Shown: positions 10,283-20,187, numbered from the stretch's first letter. The stretch: DNA of 59,622 nucleotides from Opitutus sp. GAS368 (GCA_945906965.1 CAMDRP010000008.1:1-59622); one strand, 5' to 3'. Numbers and translations: made by a program. The notes: generated by a model from the sequence alone, not told the origin.

Positions 10283-13200
10283 TCAGTAACGGGTGATGAC
10301 TTCTTGCGTATTCAGGAGCACGCGCGCGAGTTGAGTCCAAGCGGCGGCTTCGACGAGGTCGCCGCCAGTGGGCGGGGCGAGGCCGATGCGAAGTAGTTTT
10401 TTGGCGGAGGAAAGATCGGCACGATAAATCTCGCGCTGGGCGGCGAGGAACGTCGCGAGCGAGTCACGCTCAGCGCGCTGCGCCGGACGCGAGAGCGCGA
10501 GTTGAAAAGCGAGGTCAAGACGCGCGGCTTCGTCATGGGCACCGGCCGATAAAATACGGCCAGCAAAGGCGCGGGCGGCTTCGACAAAGCTGGGGTCATT
10601 CAACAAAGTGAGCGCTTGTTGCGGCGTGTTGCTGACGTTGCGCGCCGCAGCGCACTCGTCACGAGAAGGCGCATCAAAGTTGGCGAGCATCGGATGCAGA
10701 AACGTGCGTTGCCAGTGCGAGTAAACCCCGCGCCGCCATTGAGCATCGGCGTCGCTCGCGAGGTAATCACGCTCGGGAAATTGCAACGCGACGTAATAAC
10801 CAGGCGGTTGATACGGCTTGGCGCTCGGGCCGCCGAGATCGCGCAAATCAAGTAGACCCGAAATCGCGAGGGCGTTGTCGCGCACAAACTCAGCCTCGAG
10901 CCGTCGCGGATTTTGCGAAGCGAGCAAGCGGTTCGCTGGATCGATATCGCGCAGCTCCGGCCGCAGGCTGCTGCTTTGGCGATACGTGGCGCTCGTCACC
11001 ATGAGACGAATCATGTGACGCAAGTCCCAACCGCTACCGCGGAATTCACTCGCGAGCCAGTCGAGCAATTCGGGATGCGAGGGCAATTCTCCCTGCGAAC
11101 CCAGATCGTCCACCGCTGCGCTGAGGGCATTACCAAAATAAAGCGCCCAAAGCCGATTGGTGACCGCGCGCGCCGTGATGGGATTTTCTGGGGAAACAAT
11201 CCAACGAGCTAAATCGAGACGAGTGAGCCGTTTCTCCGCAGTACTTTCGAGCCGACCAGGAAGAAAGCTCGGTGTCGCCGGCGAGACGATAGGGCCGCTC
11301 TCATCCTGCCAGTTACCGCGCGGCAACACGCGAACAGGGATTGGTTTCGCCGCCTCCGTGATCATCGACCAGGCCTTGCCGCGGTAGGTGTCGTTAAGCT
11401 TCGTGACGAGCTGATGATAACGCGTGAATGCCGCCGGGTCGTCGGCGGTGCTCATCATCCAGGTGTCGGCGAGCAAGGTCTCCTGCGAGGGTGTACGTTG
11501 CGGCGCGGTCAACGCGGCCAAGGTAGGGGCAGACGCCACCTCGAGCGGATCACGCGCGCCAAGGCGACTCGTGGACATCCGGAATTTCGACAACGTCTCA
11601 CCTGAAACAATCACCACCAGCGACTCACCTGCCGCCAACGTCAGCGGCTCCGCCAGCAACCAAACACCCGTGATCGTCTCCCGCTTCGTAGGCTCGGGCA
11701 ACCGCCAGCCCGCGGTGACGCCGTGAAGTTCGGCCCCGTTGATGAATCGCGGTGCTTTCACCGCCGCATCGGCAAAGACCACCTCGAGTTTACGGACTTC
11801 GCCCTCGGCGCATTGCACGCTCGGGATCAGCATGACATTTGTCGACGGCCATCTCCACTCCACCAGACCGCTCGGGGGCTCGAGCATCACCTCGAGTCGC
11901 AATGCGGTGATGCGACCGCCCTCGGGTTGAAAAGTGATGCGATAAAACTCGCGGTTAGCCAACGGTTGGCCGCCGCAGACGGTGCCGTCGGTTTCGACGG
12001 TGACGGGCCGCTCGGTGATGACTAGGTCGCCTTTGCGCAGTTCGGCCTTCGTCGCGCGCAACGGTTCCCAACCCGTCGGGACACGGCCGAGGTGCGCGCG
12101 GGTTTCATCCAACCATGTGGTCAGACGGGCCGCTGATGCAGTCGCTTGCGCGTGTTGGCGCATCGCGGTGACGTGCGCGGCGATTTCATCCTGCGCGCGC
12201 TCATGCCGAGCGACGAGGTAGGGGCTCTCAACTTCGATCTCGGGCGGGAACGGGAAGTCATTATTGAAGCCTTTTAGGTCGGGATTGCGTGAGTAAACGT
12301 AATCGCTGTACACGCCGTACTGTTTCACATCGGCGAAGAACGACTGAAGCTCGTAAAAATCGCGCGTCTTGATCGGGTCAAATTTGTGGTCGTGGCATTC
12401 CGCGCAACCGAACGTGCTGCCAAACCACGCGGCCGCCACGCTGCGCACCCGCTCGGCGCCATACTTGGCGAGATATTCTTTCGGCTGCGCCCCACCCTCG
12501 CGCGTCATCATGTTGAGCCGATTATAACCGGTGGCGACGCGTTGCTCGATCGTGGGGTTGGGCAGAAGATCGCCGGCGAGTTGCTCGATCGTGAATTGGT
12601 CGAAGCGTTTGTTGGCGTTGAAAGCGTGGATCACGTAATCGCGGTACGGGAAAATCCGTTGGTTCTGATCGCCGTGAAAACCCACTGTATCCGTGAAGCG
12701 CGCAATATCTAGCCACCAGACGGCCATGCGCTCACCGTGACGCGGCGAAGCGAGCAAGCGCTCGACTTGTTTCTCGTAGGCGTCGGGCGACCGATCGGCG
12801 AGAAATGTCGCCATCTCCTCGGGCGTGGGCGGCAAGCCCGTCAGGTCGAGTGCCACCCGACGCAACAGGCGGGATTTTTCCGCTTGGGGCGATGGGTTGA
12901 TTTTCTTTTCGGCGAGCCGGGCGTGAATGAACGCGTCGATGGGGTTTACCTCGCCGCGCGCCTGAGTCGGCACCGGCGGTGGCACGAGCGGCGCATAAGC
13001 CCAGTGCGGCTCATACACGGCGCCCTCCGCGACCCAGCGGCGAAATAGTTCTTTTTGCGCCGCCGTGAGCGATTTATGCGCGTCGAGGGGCGGCATTGGG
13101 TCACTGTCGTCAAAAATACGACTGATGATTTCGCTGTCGTCGGGCTGGCCCGGCACGATGGGAAGCGCCTCGGTCTTGGTCGGCTTTAATGCCTCGTCGC

Positions 13201-13393
13201 GCAGATCGAGCCGCATGCCCGCCTCGCGGGTTTTGGCGTCGAAACCGTGGCAATGAAAACAGGTGTCCGACATGATTGGCCGGATGTCGCGGTTAAACGA
13301 AATTTTATCATTAGCCGCTACCATCCGCAACGGCCAGGCCAAGAAAATCACCATGCATAGAAAAAAAATGGAGCGGCGAGACGCGACGTACAT
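10283..13393 (-). CDS. DUF1549/DUF1553 protein with planctomycete-type cytochrome c motif
   Basis: Protein of 1036 residues with an N-terminal signal peptide (MYVASRRSIFFLCMVIFLAWP). A CFHCH haem motif at residues 45-49 defines the planctomycete cytochrome domain. DUF1549 spans about residues 150-360 and contains a second CxxCH (CAECH, followed by DHKFDP) at 330-334. DUF1553 occupies about 740-980 (SRQNP, NTPQQALTLLNDPSFVEAAR). The middle region (about 460-620) is a different, beta-rich segment, with no LamG-like repeat that I can recognise. The start is well supported by one of the few good Shine-Dalgarno sequences in this window (GGAGGT, eight bases before the ATG). The stop lies 2 bp before the DUF1501 start. 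Probable exported c-type haem protein; substrate unknown. Confidence 0.93.
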   Translation of the reverse strand: MYVASRRSIFFLCMVIFLAWPLRMVAANDKISFNRDIRPIMSDTCFHCHGFDAKTREAGMRLDLRDEALKPTKTEALPIVPGQPDDSEIISRIFDDSDPMPPLDAHKSLTAAQKELFRRWVAEGAVYEPHWAYAPLVPPPVPTQARGEVNPIDAFIHARLAEKKINPSPQAEKSRLLRRVALDLTGLPPTPEEMATFLADRSPDAYEKQVERLLASPRHGERMAVWWLDIARFTDTVGFHGDQNQRIFPYRDYVIHAFNANKRFDQFTIEQLAGDLLPNPTIEQRVATGYNRLNMMTREGGAQPKEYLAKYGAERVRSVAAAWFGSTFGCAECHDHKFDPIKTRDFYELQSFFADVKQYGVYSDYVYSRNPDLKGFNNDFPFPPEIEVESPYLVARHERAQDEIAAHVTAMRQHAQATASAARLTTWLDETRAHLGRVPTGWEPLRATKAELRKGDLVITERPVTVETDGTVCGGQPLANREFYRITFQPEGGRITALRLEVMLEPPSGLVEWRWPSTNVMLIPSVQCAEGEVRKLEVVFADAAVKAPRFINGAELHGVTAGWRLPEPTKRETITGVWLLAEPLTLAAGESLVVIVSGETLSKFRMSTSRLGARDPLEVASAPTLAALTAPQRTPSQETLLADTWMMSTADDPAAFTRYHQLVTKLNDTYRGKAWSMITEAAKPIPVRVLPRGNWQDESGPIVSPATPSFLPGRLESTAEKRLTRLDLARWIVSPENPITARAVTNRLWALYFGNALSAAVDDLGSQGELPSHPELLDWLASEFRGSGWDLRHMIRLMVTSATYRQSSSLRPELRDIDPANRLLASQNPRRLEAEFVRDNALAISGLLDLRDLGGPSAKPYQPPGYYVALQFPERDYLASDADAQWRRGVYSHWQRTFLHPMLANFDAPSRDECAAARNVSNTPQQALTLLNDPSFVEAARAFAGRILSAGAHDEAARLDLAFQLALSRPAQRAERDSLATFLAAQREIYRADLSSAKKLLRIGLAPPTGGDLVEAAAWTQLARVLLNTQEVITRY

Positions 13394-13417
13394 GAATAAA
13401 ACCTCCGTAACGACGGA
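13394..13417 (-). promoter_or_regulatory. Shine-Dalgarno of the 10283-13393 gene, partly inside a small hairpin
   Basis: On the minus strand GGAGGT (13406-13401) precedes the ATG by eight bases. The arm ACGGA of a 5-bp stem (TCCGT-CGTT-ACGGA, 13417-13404) covers the first three bases of this ribosome-binding site. Most genes here lack any Shine-Dalgarno, so this site stands out. Whether the hairpin regulates translation is speculation. Confidence 0.5.
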
Positions 13418-13557
13418 TAGAAAAAGGGGTGAAACTAGAACAATACAAACCTACCCGATAAACATCCTTCGCTAAACCGAAAGCAAGCGCAGGACTAATG
13501 AAAAATCAGAGTCCAGCCGTGTGGCCAAAGGTCATCGCTGCCTTGCGCCCAACTAGA

Positions 13558-14661
13558 TCATGGATCCACGACCACCGTCAGCCCGACCCACACGAGGGGC
13601 AGCAACGTCTGCGCGTCCCAATTTGCGAGGCGGAGGCAACCATGCGACTCCGTGCGCCCGACTTGCTCAGGTTTCGGCGTGCCATGTATGCCGTAGCCCG
13701 GACGATCGAGACCGATCCAAGCCACGCCCACCGGATTATTTGGCCCGGGCGGTAAAATCAGTTTCCGCCCGAGTTGTTGCGCTTCCTCTGACTCCGGAAA
13801 CACCGCCGGATCGAACGTATAATCTGGATTAGCGATCGCCACCGTGACGCGTAACTCGCCGACGGGCCGCTTCTCGACTTTGCGCGCGATGCTCACGGGA
13901 AAATGCGCGAGCAAACGATCCTCCACGTCGCGCACCTGCAGCACCCGCTCCGCCAATTTCACGTGCAAGCGCGCCGCGACGCCGCTCACGTTGATCTTTC
14001 CCACCGCCGGCACCGTTAAAACGCTACCAGGCAAAATCGGCGCGCTCCAATCGATCGCCGGATTCAATCGCTTCACCAGATTTGGACTCGCGTGTGCGCG
14101 CTCAGCGACAAGCTCCAATACCGTCTCATAATCGAGCGCGGACTGCGTCGATTTACCGAGCCACGTGTCACTCAACGGTTGCAGTCGGGCGCAATCTGCG
14201 GCGCTCAACGTCAAAGTCGTCAATGGCTCAACCTGCATCAAAAGTTTCTCCCGCGTGGGCCCATCCAGCGCACCCGACGGCGCGAGATGCTCTTTTTCCT
14301 GAAACGCTCGCAGCGCCGCCGCCGATTGCGCCCCACCCACACCATCAATCGCGCCGCTCGAAAAACCCCGACGCGCGAGCTCGATCTGCGCCTCCAGCCA
14401 CGACGTCACAGGCCGACCAACGCTTGCCTCCGCAGTAACCTCGAGCGCCGTATCCGGCGCCGCCGTTGCTGCGGCGGGTTCAAGCGCCGTAGGTGCCGCG
14501 GGCGTTTCCTCCGGCGGAGGCGGCGCAGGAAGTTTAAACTCCACCACCGGAGCCGCACTCACGCCAAGCACCACGCACAGTCGCGCCATGCCGAGCCGAC
14601 GAGCCGCCACGGAAAAAACAATCATCGCAATCGAGTATGCAGCAAAGCGCCTCGTTGCCAA
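13558..14661 (-). CDS. L,D-transpeptidase (YkuD) with peptidoglycan-binding domain
   Basis: Cell-wall cross-linking or lipoprotein-anchoring enzyme. The YkuD catalytic domain is C-terminal, with the histidine of GIHGT and the SHGCLRL motif carrying the active-site cysteine. About residues 90-140 form a peptidoglycan-binding type 1 domain (RGFSSGAIDGVGG, ALRAFQEKEHLAPSG), and a LysM-like stretch follows (SPNLVKRLNPAIDW). The N-terminus is proline- and alanine-rich after a hydrophobic segment, so the protein is exported to the periplasm. The start is uncertain: TTG at 14661 gives a good signal peptide (MATRRFAAYSIAMIVF), and ATGs at 14625 and 14589 are alternatives. It lies 40 bp after the dehydrogenase gene on the same strand. 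Its wobble positions are G-rich, unlike the C-rich neighbouring gene. Confidence 0.88.
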   Translation of the reverse strand: MATRRFAAYSIAMIVFSVAARRLGMARLCVVLGVSAAPVVEFKLPAPPPPEETPAAPTALEPAAATAAPDTALEVTAEASVGRPVTSWLEAQIELARRGFSSGAIDGVGGAQSAAALRAFQEKEHLAPSGALDGPTREKLLMQVEPLTTLTLSAADCARLQPLSDTWLGKSTQSALDYETVLELVAERAHASPNLVKRLNPAIDWSAPILPGSVLTVPAVGKINVSGVAARLHVKLAERVLQVRDVEDRLLAHFPVSIARKVEKRPVGELRVTVAIANPDYTFDPAVFPESEEAQQLGRKLILPPGPNNPVGVAWIGLDRPGYGIHGTPKPEQVGRTESHGCLRLANWDAQTLLPLVWVGLTVVVDP

Positions 14662-14701
14662 GACTCACTCGGGCGTCATCCGCCGAAGCCCAAGTGAAAC
14701 T

Positions 14702-17700
14702 TCACAGTCCGCCGTCGGGGGCGGCGGTACCGGTGGCGCCGCGACGAGGACGTGGTTTCTGCGCCGCAAGGAACGCCACGACATCGCGCACTTCGCGCGG
14801 CTGCAAAATACCGAGCATCGGCGGCATGATGGAAACCGGCGGGGTTTGCGTCACGATGTCGGCGCGAGCGAGCGTGCGATTGGTACCGTCAAAAAGCCGA
14901 ACCCCGACCGACTGCGGCGTCTCGCGTGCGATCGTGCCAGCGACGATGGATCCGTCTTTGAGGGTCACGCTCACGAGGCCGTAACCGGTGGCGATTTGCG
15001 CGTTGGGCACGAGTAACGATTCGAGGAGATATGCGTGGTCACGCTGGCTGCCGATGGTGCTCAAATTGGGACCGACTTCGCTGCCGCCGTTGGCTTCGAT
15101 GCCGTGGCAAGCGAGGCAGTTGGCGTTAAGGTTATTTTGCACAATCTCCCGTCCGGCGAAGACGCTGCCACCGAGTAGTAACTCGCTTTGCGCAACGCCT
15201 GTGGCAGACGCGGTGTAAGCTGCGACTTTCGCCGCGAGATTAGGATTGGCCGTGGCGCGGGCGCGAGCGGCGTCGAGCACATCAAGTTTCAACTCGGGCG
15301 CGCAGGCGCCGGCGACCAAGGTGTCGGCGTAGGTGAGAAGAATCGCGTCGGCGGCCGGCGTGGCGGCTTGAGCGAGGAGCGCGAGCGCGTGTTGTTTTTC
15401 GGGGATCGGGCGCGATTTCAGGACCGCTTGCACCTCGTTGACGAGACGGGCGGCTTGAGCCGGTAGTAGCAATTCGAGCGCCGCGCCGTGCAACGGCTCG
15501 GGCGAGGCCGCGGCGAGCGCGGTATTCATGGCAGCAGCGAAAGCAGATTCGCCGCGCAGCGCGGGATCGGCGAGGAGGCGAAGGGCTTGGGCGCGGAGTT
15601 CACCCGGAGCGGCGGTCTCCCCGACGATGGCCGCGATCTGCGCCGGGGCCGCTCGGAGCGCGTGCGCGATCATGATTTGGATCGCGAGGGTTTTGAGTTC
15701 CGGATCGGTCAAGGCCAGCAGCGCGTCGAGTTTCGGCGCAAGGACGACGGCGATGGGTTGCGGTTTAAACGTGCGGGCATAGCCATCGACGAGGTCGAGG
15801 GGCTCAGGCGCGTTCCACATCCGCAAGCTCGCGAGTGCTTCTTCGCGGATCGAGCGGTCGGCGCGCGCATCAAGTGCAAGTGCGAGCAAGCGGGCCGCAG
15901 CTTCAGGCGTGCCGAGGCGGAGGTTGGCGTTGAGCGCGCGGCGCGAGATAAATTCGTTGGGCGAACGCGCGTCGATGAGCGCGGCGAGTTGGGGCAACGC
16001 AGCGGGAATGCCGCGTTCGTCGTGGATCGCACGGGCGGCTTCGGCGACGACGAGTGGATCGGCATCGTGTAAAAACTCTGCGATGAGCGGGGATACGTGG
16101 CGACGGAGCGCGACGACGCTGACGAGGCGGACGTTTAAGGACGGATCGTTTGTGCGCGCGGAAAGTTGGACGGCGGTCGCGCAACCGGTGAGGCCAACCA
16201 CAGCGGCGTGACGCAACACGGGCGCGGCGGCATCGGTAGCGGCGAAGGCGAAGAGAGCGTCCACGGCGGCGGGCTCAGCGTGTTTACCAAGGGCAATCGC
16301 GGCTTGGAGCCGCACGCGCGGGGCGATGTCCGTAAGCAACGGAATGAGGCGTTTCGCTTCGGGTTTCGCGCTGGCAGCGTCGCCGAGAATTTTCGCGGCC
16401 TGCGTGCGGATTTCCGCGTCGGCATCGGCGAGCAAGGGCCACGCGGCGGCGACGGGCGCCGCAGCGCGGCGGAGGAGTTGGCCGTAACCCCAAACGGCGT
16501 GCACGCGAGCAAGGAGCGGCGCGGCGGCATCGCGGGCGACGGCGAGGAGCGCGGCGGCTTGACCGCGTTTGGCGAGCTCAAGTTGGGCGCCTTGACGAAC
16601 GCGTTGGTCGCGGTGACCGAGAAGGGCGACGAGTTCAGCGGGAGCGGTTTTGGCGAAACCGGCGGAGAGCAAGAGACGCGTCTGGAGACGCTGGGCATCT
16701 TTGGCGGTGGCGGGAGTTTCAACGCGCCAGACGGCGCCTTTGCCATCGAGCGGATAACCGCCGATCCAATCGGCCATGAAGAGCGAACCATCGGGATGCC
16801 AGGCGAGGCCGATGCCCATGATGCCTTCGCTTAGGATGCGGGCGTCGACCATCTTGAACGACGCGCCGTCGCGCTCGGCGCGGAAAGCACGCATTTTTCC
16901 GGAGGGAAATTCGTTGAGGATAAACAGGCCGCGCTGCGCGTCGCTGAGCGCGGTACCGGGTTCGTATTTAAAACCGGCGGGGCCATCAGAGTAATTGAGC
17001 AACGCGGGCAAAAGGTAAGCGGCCTGTGCTGGGAAATGCGGTTTCCAGAGGCCCTCGCGCATCCACGGGGCGGATTCCTTCATGTATTGGTAATTACAGC
17101 GCCAACCGGTATCGCTGCCCTCGACGATGTAGGCGAAGCGTTCGCGTTCGCCTTTCATGTCGGCGTCGTTGTCCACGACGAAGAGATCACCGAAATCGTC
17201 GAAAGCGGGCTCTTGAGGGTTGCGCACGCCGTGGGCGAAGACCTCGAAGTTGGAACCATCGGGCTCGATGCGGAGAATGGAGCCTTCGTTGGGGTAATAA
17301 AAGTGGCGGCCTTCCTTAGAGGTGACGTTAGCGCCCTTGTCGCCTATGCTCCAATAGATGCGGCCGTCGGGGCCGACGGTGAGACCGTGCATGTCGTGGC
17401 CAGCGTAGGCGATGTGGATACCGAAGCCGTGCACAAGAATTTCGCGGATGTCGGCGACGCCGTCGTCGTCGGTGTCTTTGAAGCGCCAGAGATCAGGGGC
17501 GATGGTGGCGTAAACCCAGCCATCATGGTACATCACACCGGCGGCGATGCCGGTGACGGGCGTATTAAAACCCTCGGCGAAAACAGTCATCTTGTCGGCC
17601 ACGCCGTCGCCGTCAGTGTCGCGCATTTGATAAATGCGTTCGGTGGTGGTCGTGAGATCTTTCCAGTCGATGGAGCCGTCGCCGTTGTTGTCCTTGAGCG

Positions 17701-18040
17701 AACCACGCGGAGCGCGAACTTTGCCAGGGGCTAGGACGTCTTGGTAAAAAGCGAGTTTGGCGTCGACGCTGTTCAGGGCGACGTCGTTGGGGATCCAGTC
17801 ACGGTATTCGCGGATGTCGAGGTCGCCGACCTTGCGGCGCGTGGTCGAGGCCACATAGACGCGGCCTTGGGGATCGACGGCGCACGCGACGGGGTCAGGG
17901 ACGTTGAGGGCACCCGACCATTTTTGGAGCACAAGCTCGTTTTTGCTGGGCGTGGTCTGCGCCGTGGCGAACGGAGTAACCAGGGCGACCAAGAAACCGG
18001 CTGCAACAAGCCGGGCGGAAGACGGAACAGATGGGAACAT
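14702..18040 (-). CDS. PVC-type haem-binding CxxCH dehydrogenase with HEAT repeats
   Basis: Large exported protein of 1112 residues. The chosen start (ATG at 18040) gives a clean signal peptide (MFPSVPSSARLVAAGFLVAL); the longer in-frame TTG is rejected. Residues about 30-430 form a beta-propeller of the membrane-bound dehydrogenase/glucose-sorbosone type (DPVACAVDPQGRVYVAS, DTDGDGVADKMTVFAEGFN, GVRNPQEPAFDDFGDLFVVDND). Residues about 440-800 consist of HEAT-like helical repeats (RVRLQAAIALGKHAEPAAV). The C-terminus is a cytochrome c domain with CLACH at 975-979. This architecture is typical of Planctomycetes and Verrucomicrobia; a role in sugar or alcohol oxidation is usually assumed but is not proven. 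It lies between the WYL regulator (73 bp upstream) and the L,D-transpeptidase, all on one strand. Confidence 0.93.
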   Translation of the reverse strand: MFPSVPSSARLVAAGFLVALVTPFATAQTTPSKNELVLQKWSGALNVPDPVACAVDPQGRVYVASTTRRKVGDLDIREYRDWIPNDVALNSVDAKLAFYQDVLAPGKVRAPRGSLKDNNGDGSIDWKDLTTTTERIYQMRDTDGDGVADKMTVFAEGFNTPVTGIAAGVMYHDGWVYATIAPDLWRFKDTDDDGVADIREILVHGFGIHIAYAGHDMHGLTVGPDGRIYWSIGDKGANVTSKEGRHFYYPNEGSILRIEPDGSNFEVFAHGVRNPQEPAFDDFGDLFVVDNDADMKGERERFAYIVEGSDTGWRCNYQYMKESAPWMREGLWKPHFPAQAAYLLPALLNYSDGPAGFKYEPGTALSDAQRGLFILNEFPSGKMRAFRAERDGASFKMVDARILSEGIMGIGLAWHPDGSLFMADWIGGYPLDGKGAVWRVETPATAKDAQRLQTRLLLSAGFAKTAPAELVALLGHRDQRVRQGAQLELAKRGQAAALLAVARDAAAPLLARVHAVWGYGQLLRRAAAPVAAAWPLLADADAEIRTQAAKILGDAASAKPEAKRLIPLLTDIAPRVRLQAAIALGKHAEPAAVDALFAFAATDAAAPVLRHAAVVGLTGCATAVQLSARTNDPSLNVRLVSVVALRRHVSPLIAEFLHDADPLVVAEAARAIHDERGIPAALPQLAALIDARSPNEFISRRALNANLRLGTPEAAARLLALALDARADRSIREEALASLRMWNAPEPLDLVDGYARTFKPQPIAVVLAPKLDALLALTDPELKTLAIQIMIAHALRAAPAQIAAIVGETAAPGELRAQALRLLADPALRGESAFAAAMNTALAAASPEPLHGAALELLLPAQAARLVNEVQAVLKSRPIPEKQHALALLAQAATPAADAILLTYADTLVAGACAPELKLDVLDAARARATANPNLAAKVAAYTASATGVAQSELLLGGSVFAGREIVQNNLNANCLACHGIEANGGSEVGPNLSTIGSQRDHAYLLESLLVPNAQIATGYGLVSVTLKDGSIVAGTIARETPQSVGVRLFDGTNRTLARADIVTQTPPVSIMPPMLGILQPREVRDVVAFLAAQKPRPRRGATGTAAPDGGL

Positions 18041-18113
18041 AGAGCGACGGAGTCTAAAAATGAGCAATCACCGCGCCCGCGAGGCGAGAGGATTCAACCT
18101 GCGGACACCAAAA

Positions 18114-19100
18114 TTATTTAGCGTACAACCGGGCGAGCGCCGCGGCGGTCTTGCCCACACTCGCGCGCAACTCCGCCGGCCCTATCACCTCTGCCGCCGC
18201 GCCCCAACCGAGCACCCATTGCTCGACCTCCACCAAAGCCCCGAGGTGCAACCGCAATTCCAGCCGACCGCCGGCCAACTCTCGCATCTCCTGGGATTCG
18301 TGCCACTCGCGCTCGCGCACCCGCTCGGCCACGCTCGCGTCAAACCGGATCACCACGCGGTGATCGCCGTCACCGCCCAATACGCCGAGCGCACTCGCAA
18401 AAAATTTCTCCGGCGAAAAATCCTCCGGGCGCACAAACGTCGCACCGCCACCCACGACGTCACCGATGCGAGGCAACGCAAACGTCCGCAAAGCATCCCG
18501 CTCCACGTCGTGACCGACGAGGTACCAAGAATTTTCGCGGTTCGCCAAATGATAGGGTCGCACGTGGCGCGGCGCGGACTGCTTCTCCCCGGACTTGCGG
18601 TAGTTGAACGTCACTTCCTCATGCCGTAGCACCGCCGCGCTCAGGGTGTTGAAGACCGTGAGATCGGTCTTCCCTAACCCGATGTTTTTAAACGACACCG
18701 CGCGCAACTCATCCGCGGGCGAAAACGAAATCTTGTCACGCAGCCCACCCGCCAGTTTGCCGAAAGCCACTTCAAGTTGGCGGTGAAACGGCGTGCCGCG
18801 GTACTGCTCCAAGGCCCGCTGCGCCACCAGCAACGCGAGGAGTTCGCCCTCGGTCACATTCACCGTCGGAAACGCATTCACCTGGGTCGTGTAACGGTAA
18901 GCCTGAATCCCCGCGTCAAATTCGATGGGTAACTCCAACCGATCCCGCATAAAAGCGATGTCGCGCACCACCGTCTTACGCGAAACCTCCAGCGCATGCA
19001 TGAGCATCGTACAGTTCACGAGCGCTCCGCGACGGAGTTCCTCGTGGATGCGCAGCATCCGCTCGAGCGGAGGCCGGGACTGTTGCGCGCGTGAGTTCAT
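18114..19100 (-). CDS. WYL-domain transcriptional regulator
   Basis: Protein of 328 residues. The N-terminal DeoR/YafY-like helix-turn-helix lies at about residues 15-65 (LERMLRIHEELRRG, LEVSRKTVVRDIAFMRD), and the WYL domain at about 150-240 includes WYLVGHDVERDALRTFALPRI. WYL domains are ligand- or nucleic-acid-sensing modules of regulators in the YafY/PafBC/CapW group. The ATG at 19100 is the first plausible start. It is followed after 73 bp by the haem-binding dehydrogenase on the same strand, so it might control that operon; this is inference from position only. Some WYL proteins regulate defence systems, but no defence gene is next to this one. The wobble base is mostly G, unlike the downstream gene. 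Confidence 0.92.
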   Translation of the reverse strand: MNSRAQQSRPPLERMLRIHEELRRGALVNCTMLMHALEVSRKTVVRDIAFMRDRLELPIEFDAGIQAYRYTTQVNAFPTVNVTEGELLALLVAQRALEQYRGTPFHRQLEVAFGKLAGGLRDKISFSPADELRAVSFKNIGLGKTDLTVFNTLSAAVLRHEEVTFNYRKSGEKQSAPRHVRPYHLANRENSWYLVGHDVERDALRTFALPRIGDVVGGGATFVRPEDFSPEKFFASALGVLGGDGDHRVVIRFDASVAERVREREWHESQEMRELAGGRLELRLHLGALVEVEQWVLGWGAAAEVIGPAELRASVGKTAAALARLYAK

Positions 19101-19266
19101 GATTTCGTGGCCAGAGCCACCCCTACGAATCAGTCCGCCCGCCGTCAGGGCAACGTCAGAATTATGGCGAGGAGCCCTTCGCCCTCTAAATTAAGCCTAA
19201 AAAATAATTTAAACATTTTGATAGCTGGGCCAGCCAATGTCCCACCCTACCCAGTAGGATGCGCTC

Positions 19267-19950
19267 ATGAACTTAACTGCCTCCCAACGCTCCTACGCCC
19301 GCTCCGCCTCCTACGCCCCCACCACCTCCCGCCGCGCCCGCAGCGTGAAATGCTATGTTCCCCTAGCGCTCACCTGGTCGCACAGCGGCGTCCTCCACCG
19401 CGTGACACAATGGCCCGACGTCCAATTTGAACGCCTCTACGGAACCGATTGGATCGCGATCGCTCCGAGCGCCGAAGCCCTAGCCACCGCCGCCAAGACC
19501 CTCACTGCCGCCGACTGGCAACCCTACCTAGAATTCGTCCCCGCCGCCGTGCGCGAGTTCATGGGGCCGTTTAATTTCTCGCGCCTTGAAGCCCTCCAAG
19601 TCGCCGCCCGTTGCCCGGCGCTCATCGCTGACCTCGCCGAGACGCCCGCGCTGACGGCCTTCGTATCCGCCCACGTTGAACTTCGTGGCTCCCCAGCCCC
19701 GCGCTGGACCGAGATCAACGCCATATATGAGCGCAACGGTATCTTCGGCATCCTCGAATGGCTCGGCCTACCCGCCTCGCGTCAGACCCTCGCGATCTTG
19801 CGCAACGTCGTGCAACCCAACCTCCCACGTCGCTTCCTCGAACCCCTCCGCGGCATGCTCTGGGAACCCAAAGCCCTGACCGCTCTCCAACGCGACCCCG
19901 CCCTCACCGACCGTCAACTCTCCCGCTACATCCACGCCCTCGCGGCGTGA
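19267..19950 (+). CDS. Hypothetical protein
   Basis: Protein of 227 residues that I do not recognise. The ATG at 19267 is the first in frame. The N-terminal 25 residues are rich in Ser, Arg and Tyr (SRRARSVKCYVPLAL); there is no convincing signal peptide or membrane segment. Most of the rest appears alpha-helical, with conserved-looking blocks (PRWTEINAIYERNGIFGILEWLGLP, here cut short as EINAIYERNGIFGILEWLG, then LAILRNVVQPNLPRRFLEPL). The strong C bias at third positions, as in gyrB, and the absence of stops over 228 codons support a real gene. It is transcribed away from the WYL regulator, with 166 bp between their starts, so a shared regulatory region is possible. No function can be given. 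Confidence 0.75.
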   Translation: MNLTASQRSYARSASYAPTTSRRARSVKCYVPLALTWSHSGVLHRVTQWPDVQFERLYGTDWIAIAPSAEALATAAKTLTAADWQPYLEFVPAAVREFMGPFNFSRLEALQVAARCPALIADLAETPALTAFVSAHVELRGSPAPRWTEINAIYERNGIFGILEWLGLPASRQTLAILRNVVQPNLPRRFLEPLRGMLWEPKALTALQRDPALTDRQLSRYIHALAA

Positions 19951-20187
19951 GGATTCCATTAATGTAGTATTTAAGCGGTTCGGTGATTTCACGGTCTGCG
20001 GTCGTGGACATATCGTGCTTACTTTCCTTGAGTCACACCACACCGCTATCGGCGAAGAAGTGGAGTGAATGGCTAATTTAGGATAAGGCACACCATATTA
20101 CGCACAGATTACGAATGCTGAATCTAACCTCGGTAAAACGCAGAAAACCGTTTTGCCAACGTGGGAAGCGGCCTGTTGTGTGCGTAA

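Noticed and set aside
18114-19950. WYL regulator plus unknown protein as a defence-type cassette
   Set aside because: WYL regulators do accompany defence systems, but the neighbours are a haem dehydrogenase and a solute-binding protein, with no effector, nuclease or toxin signature.
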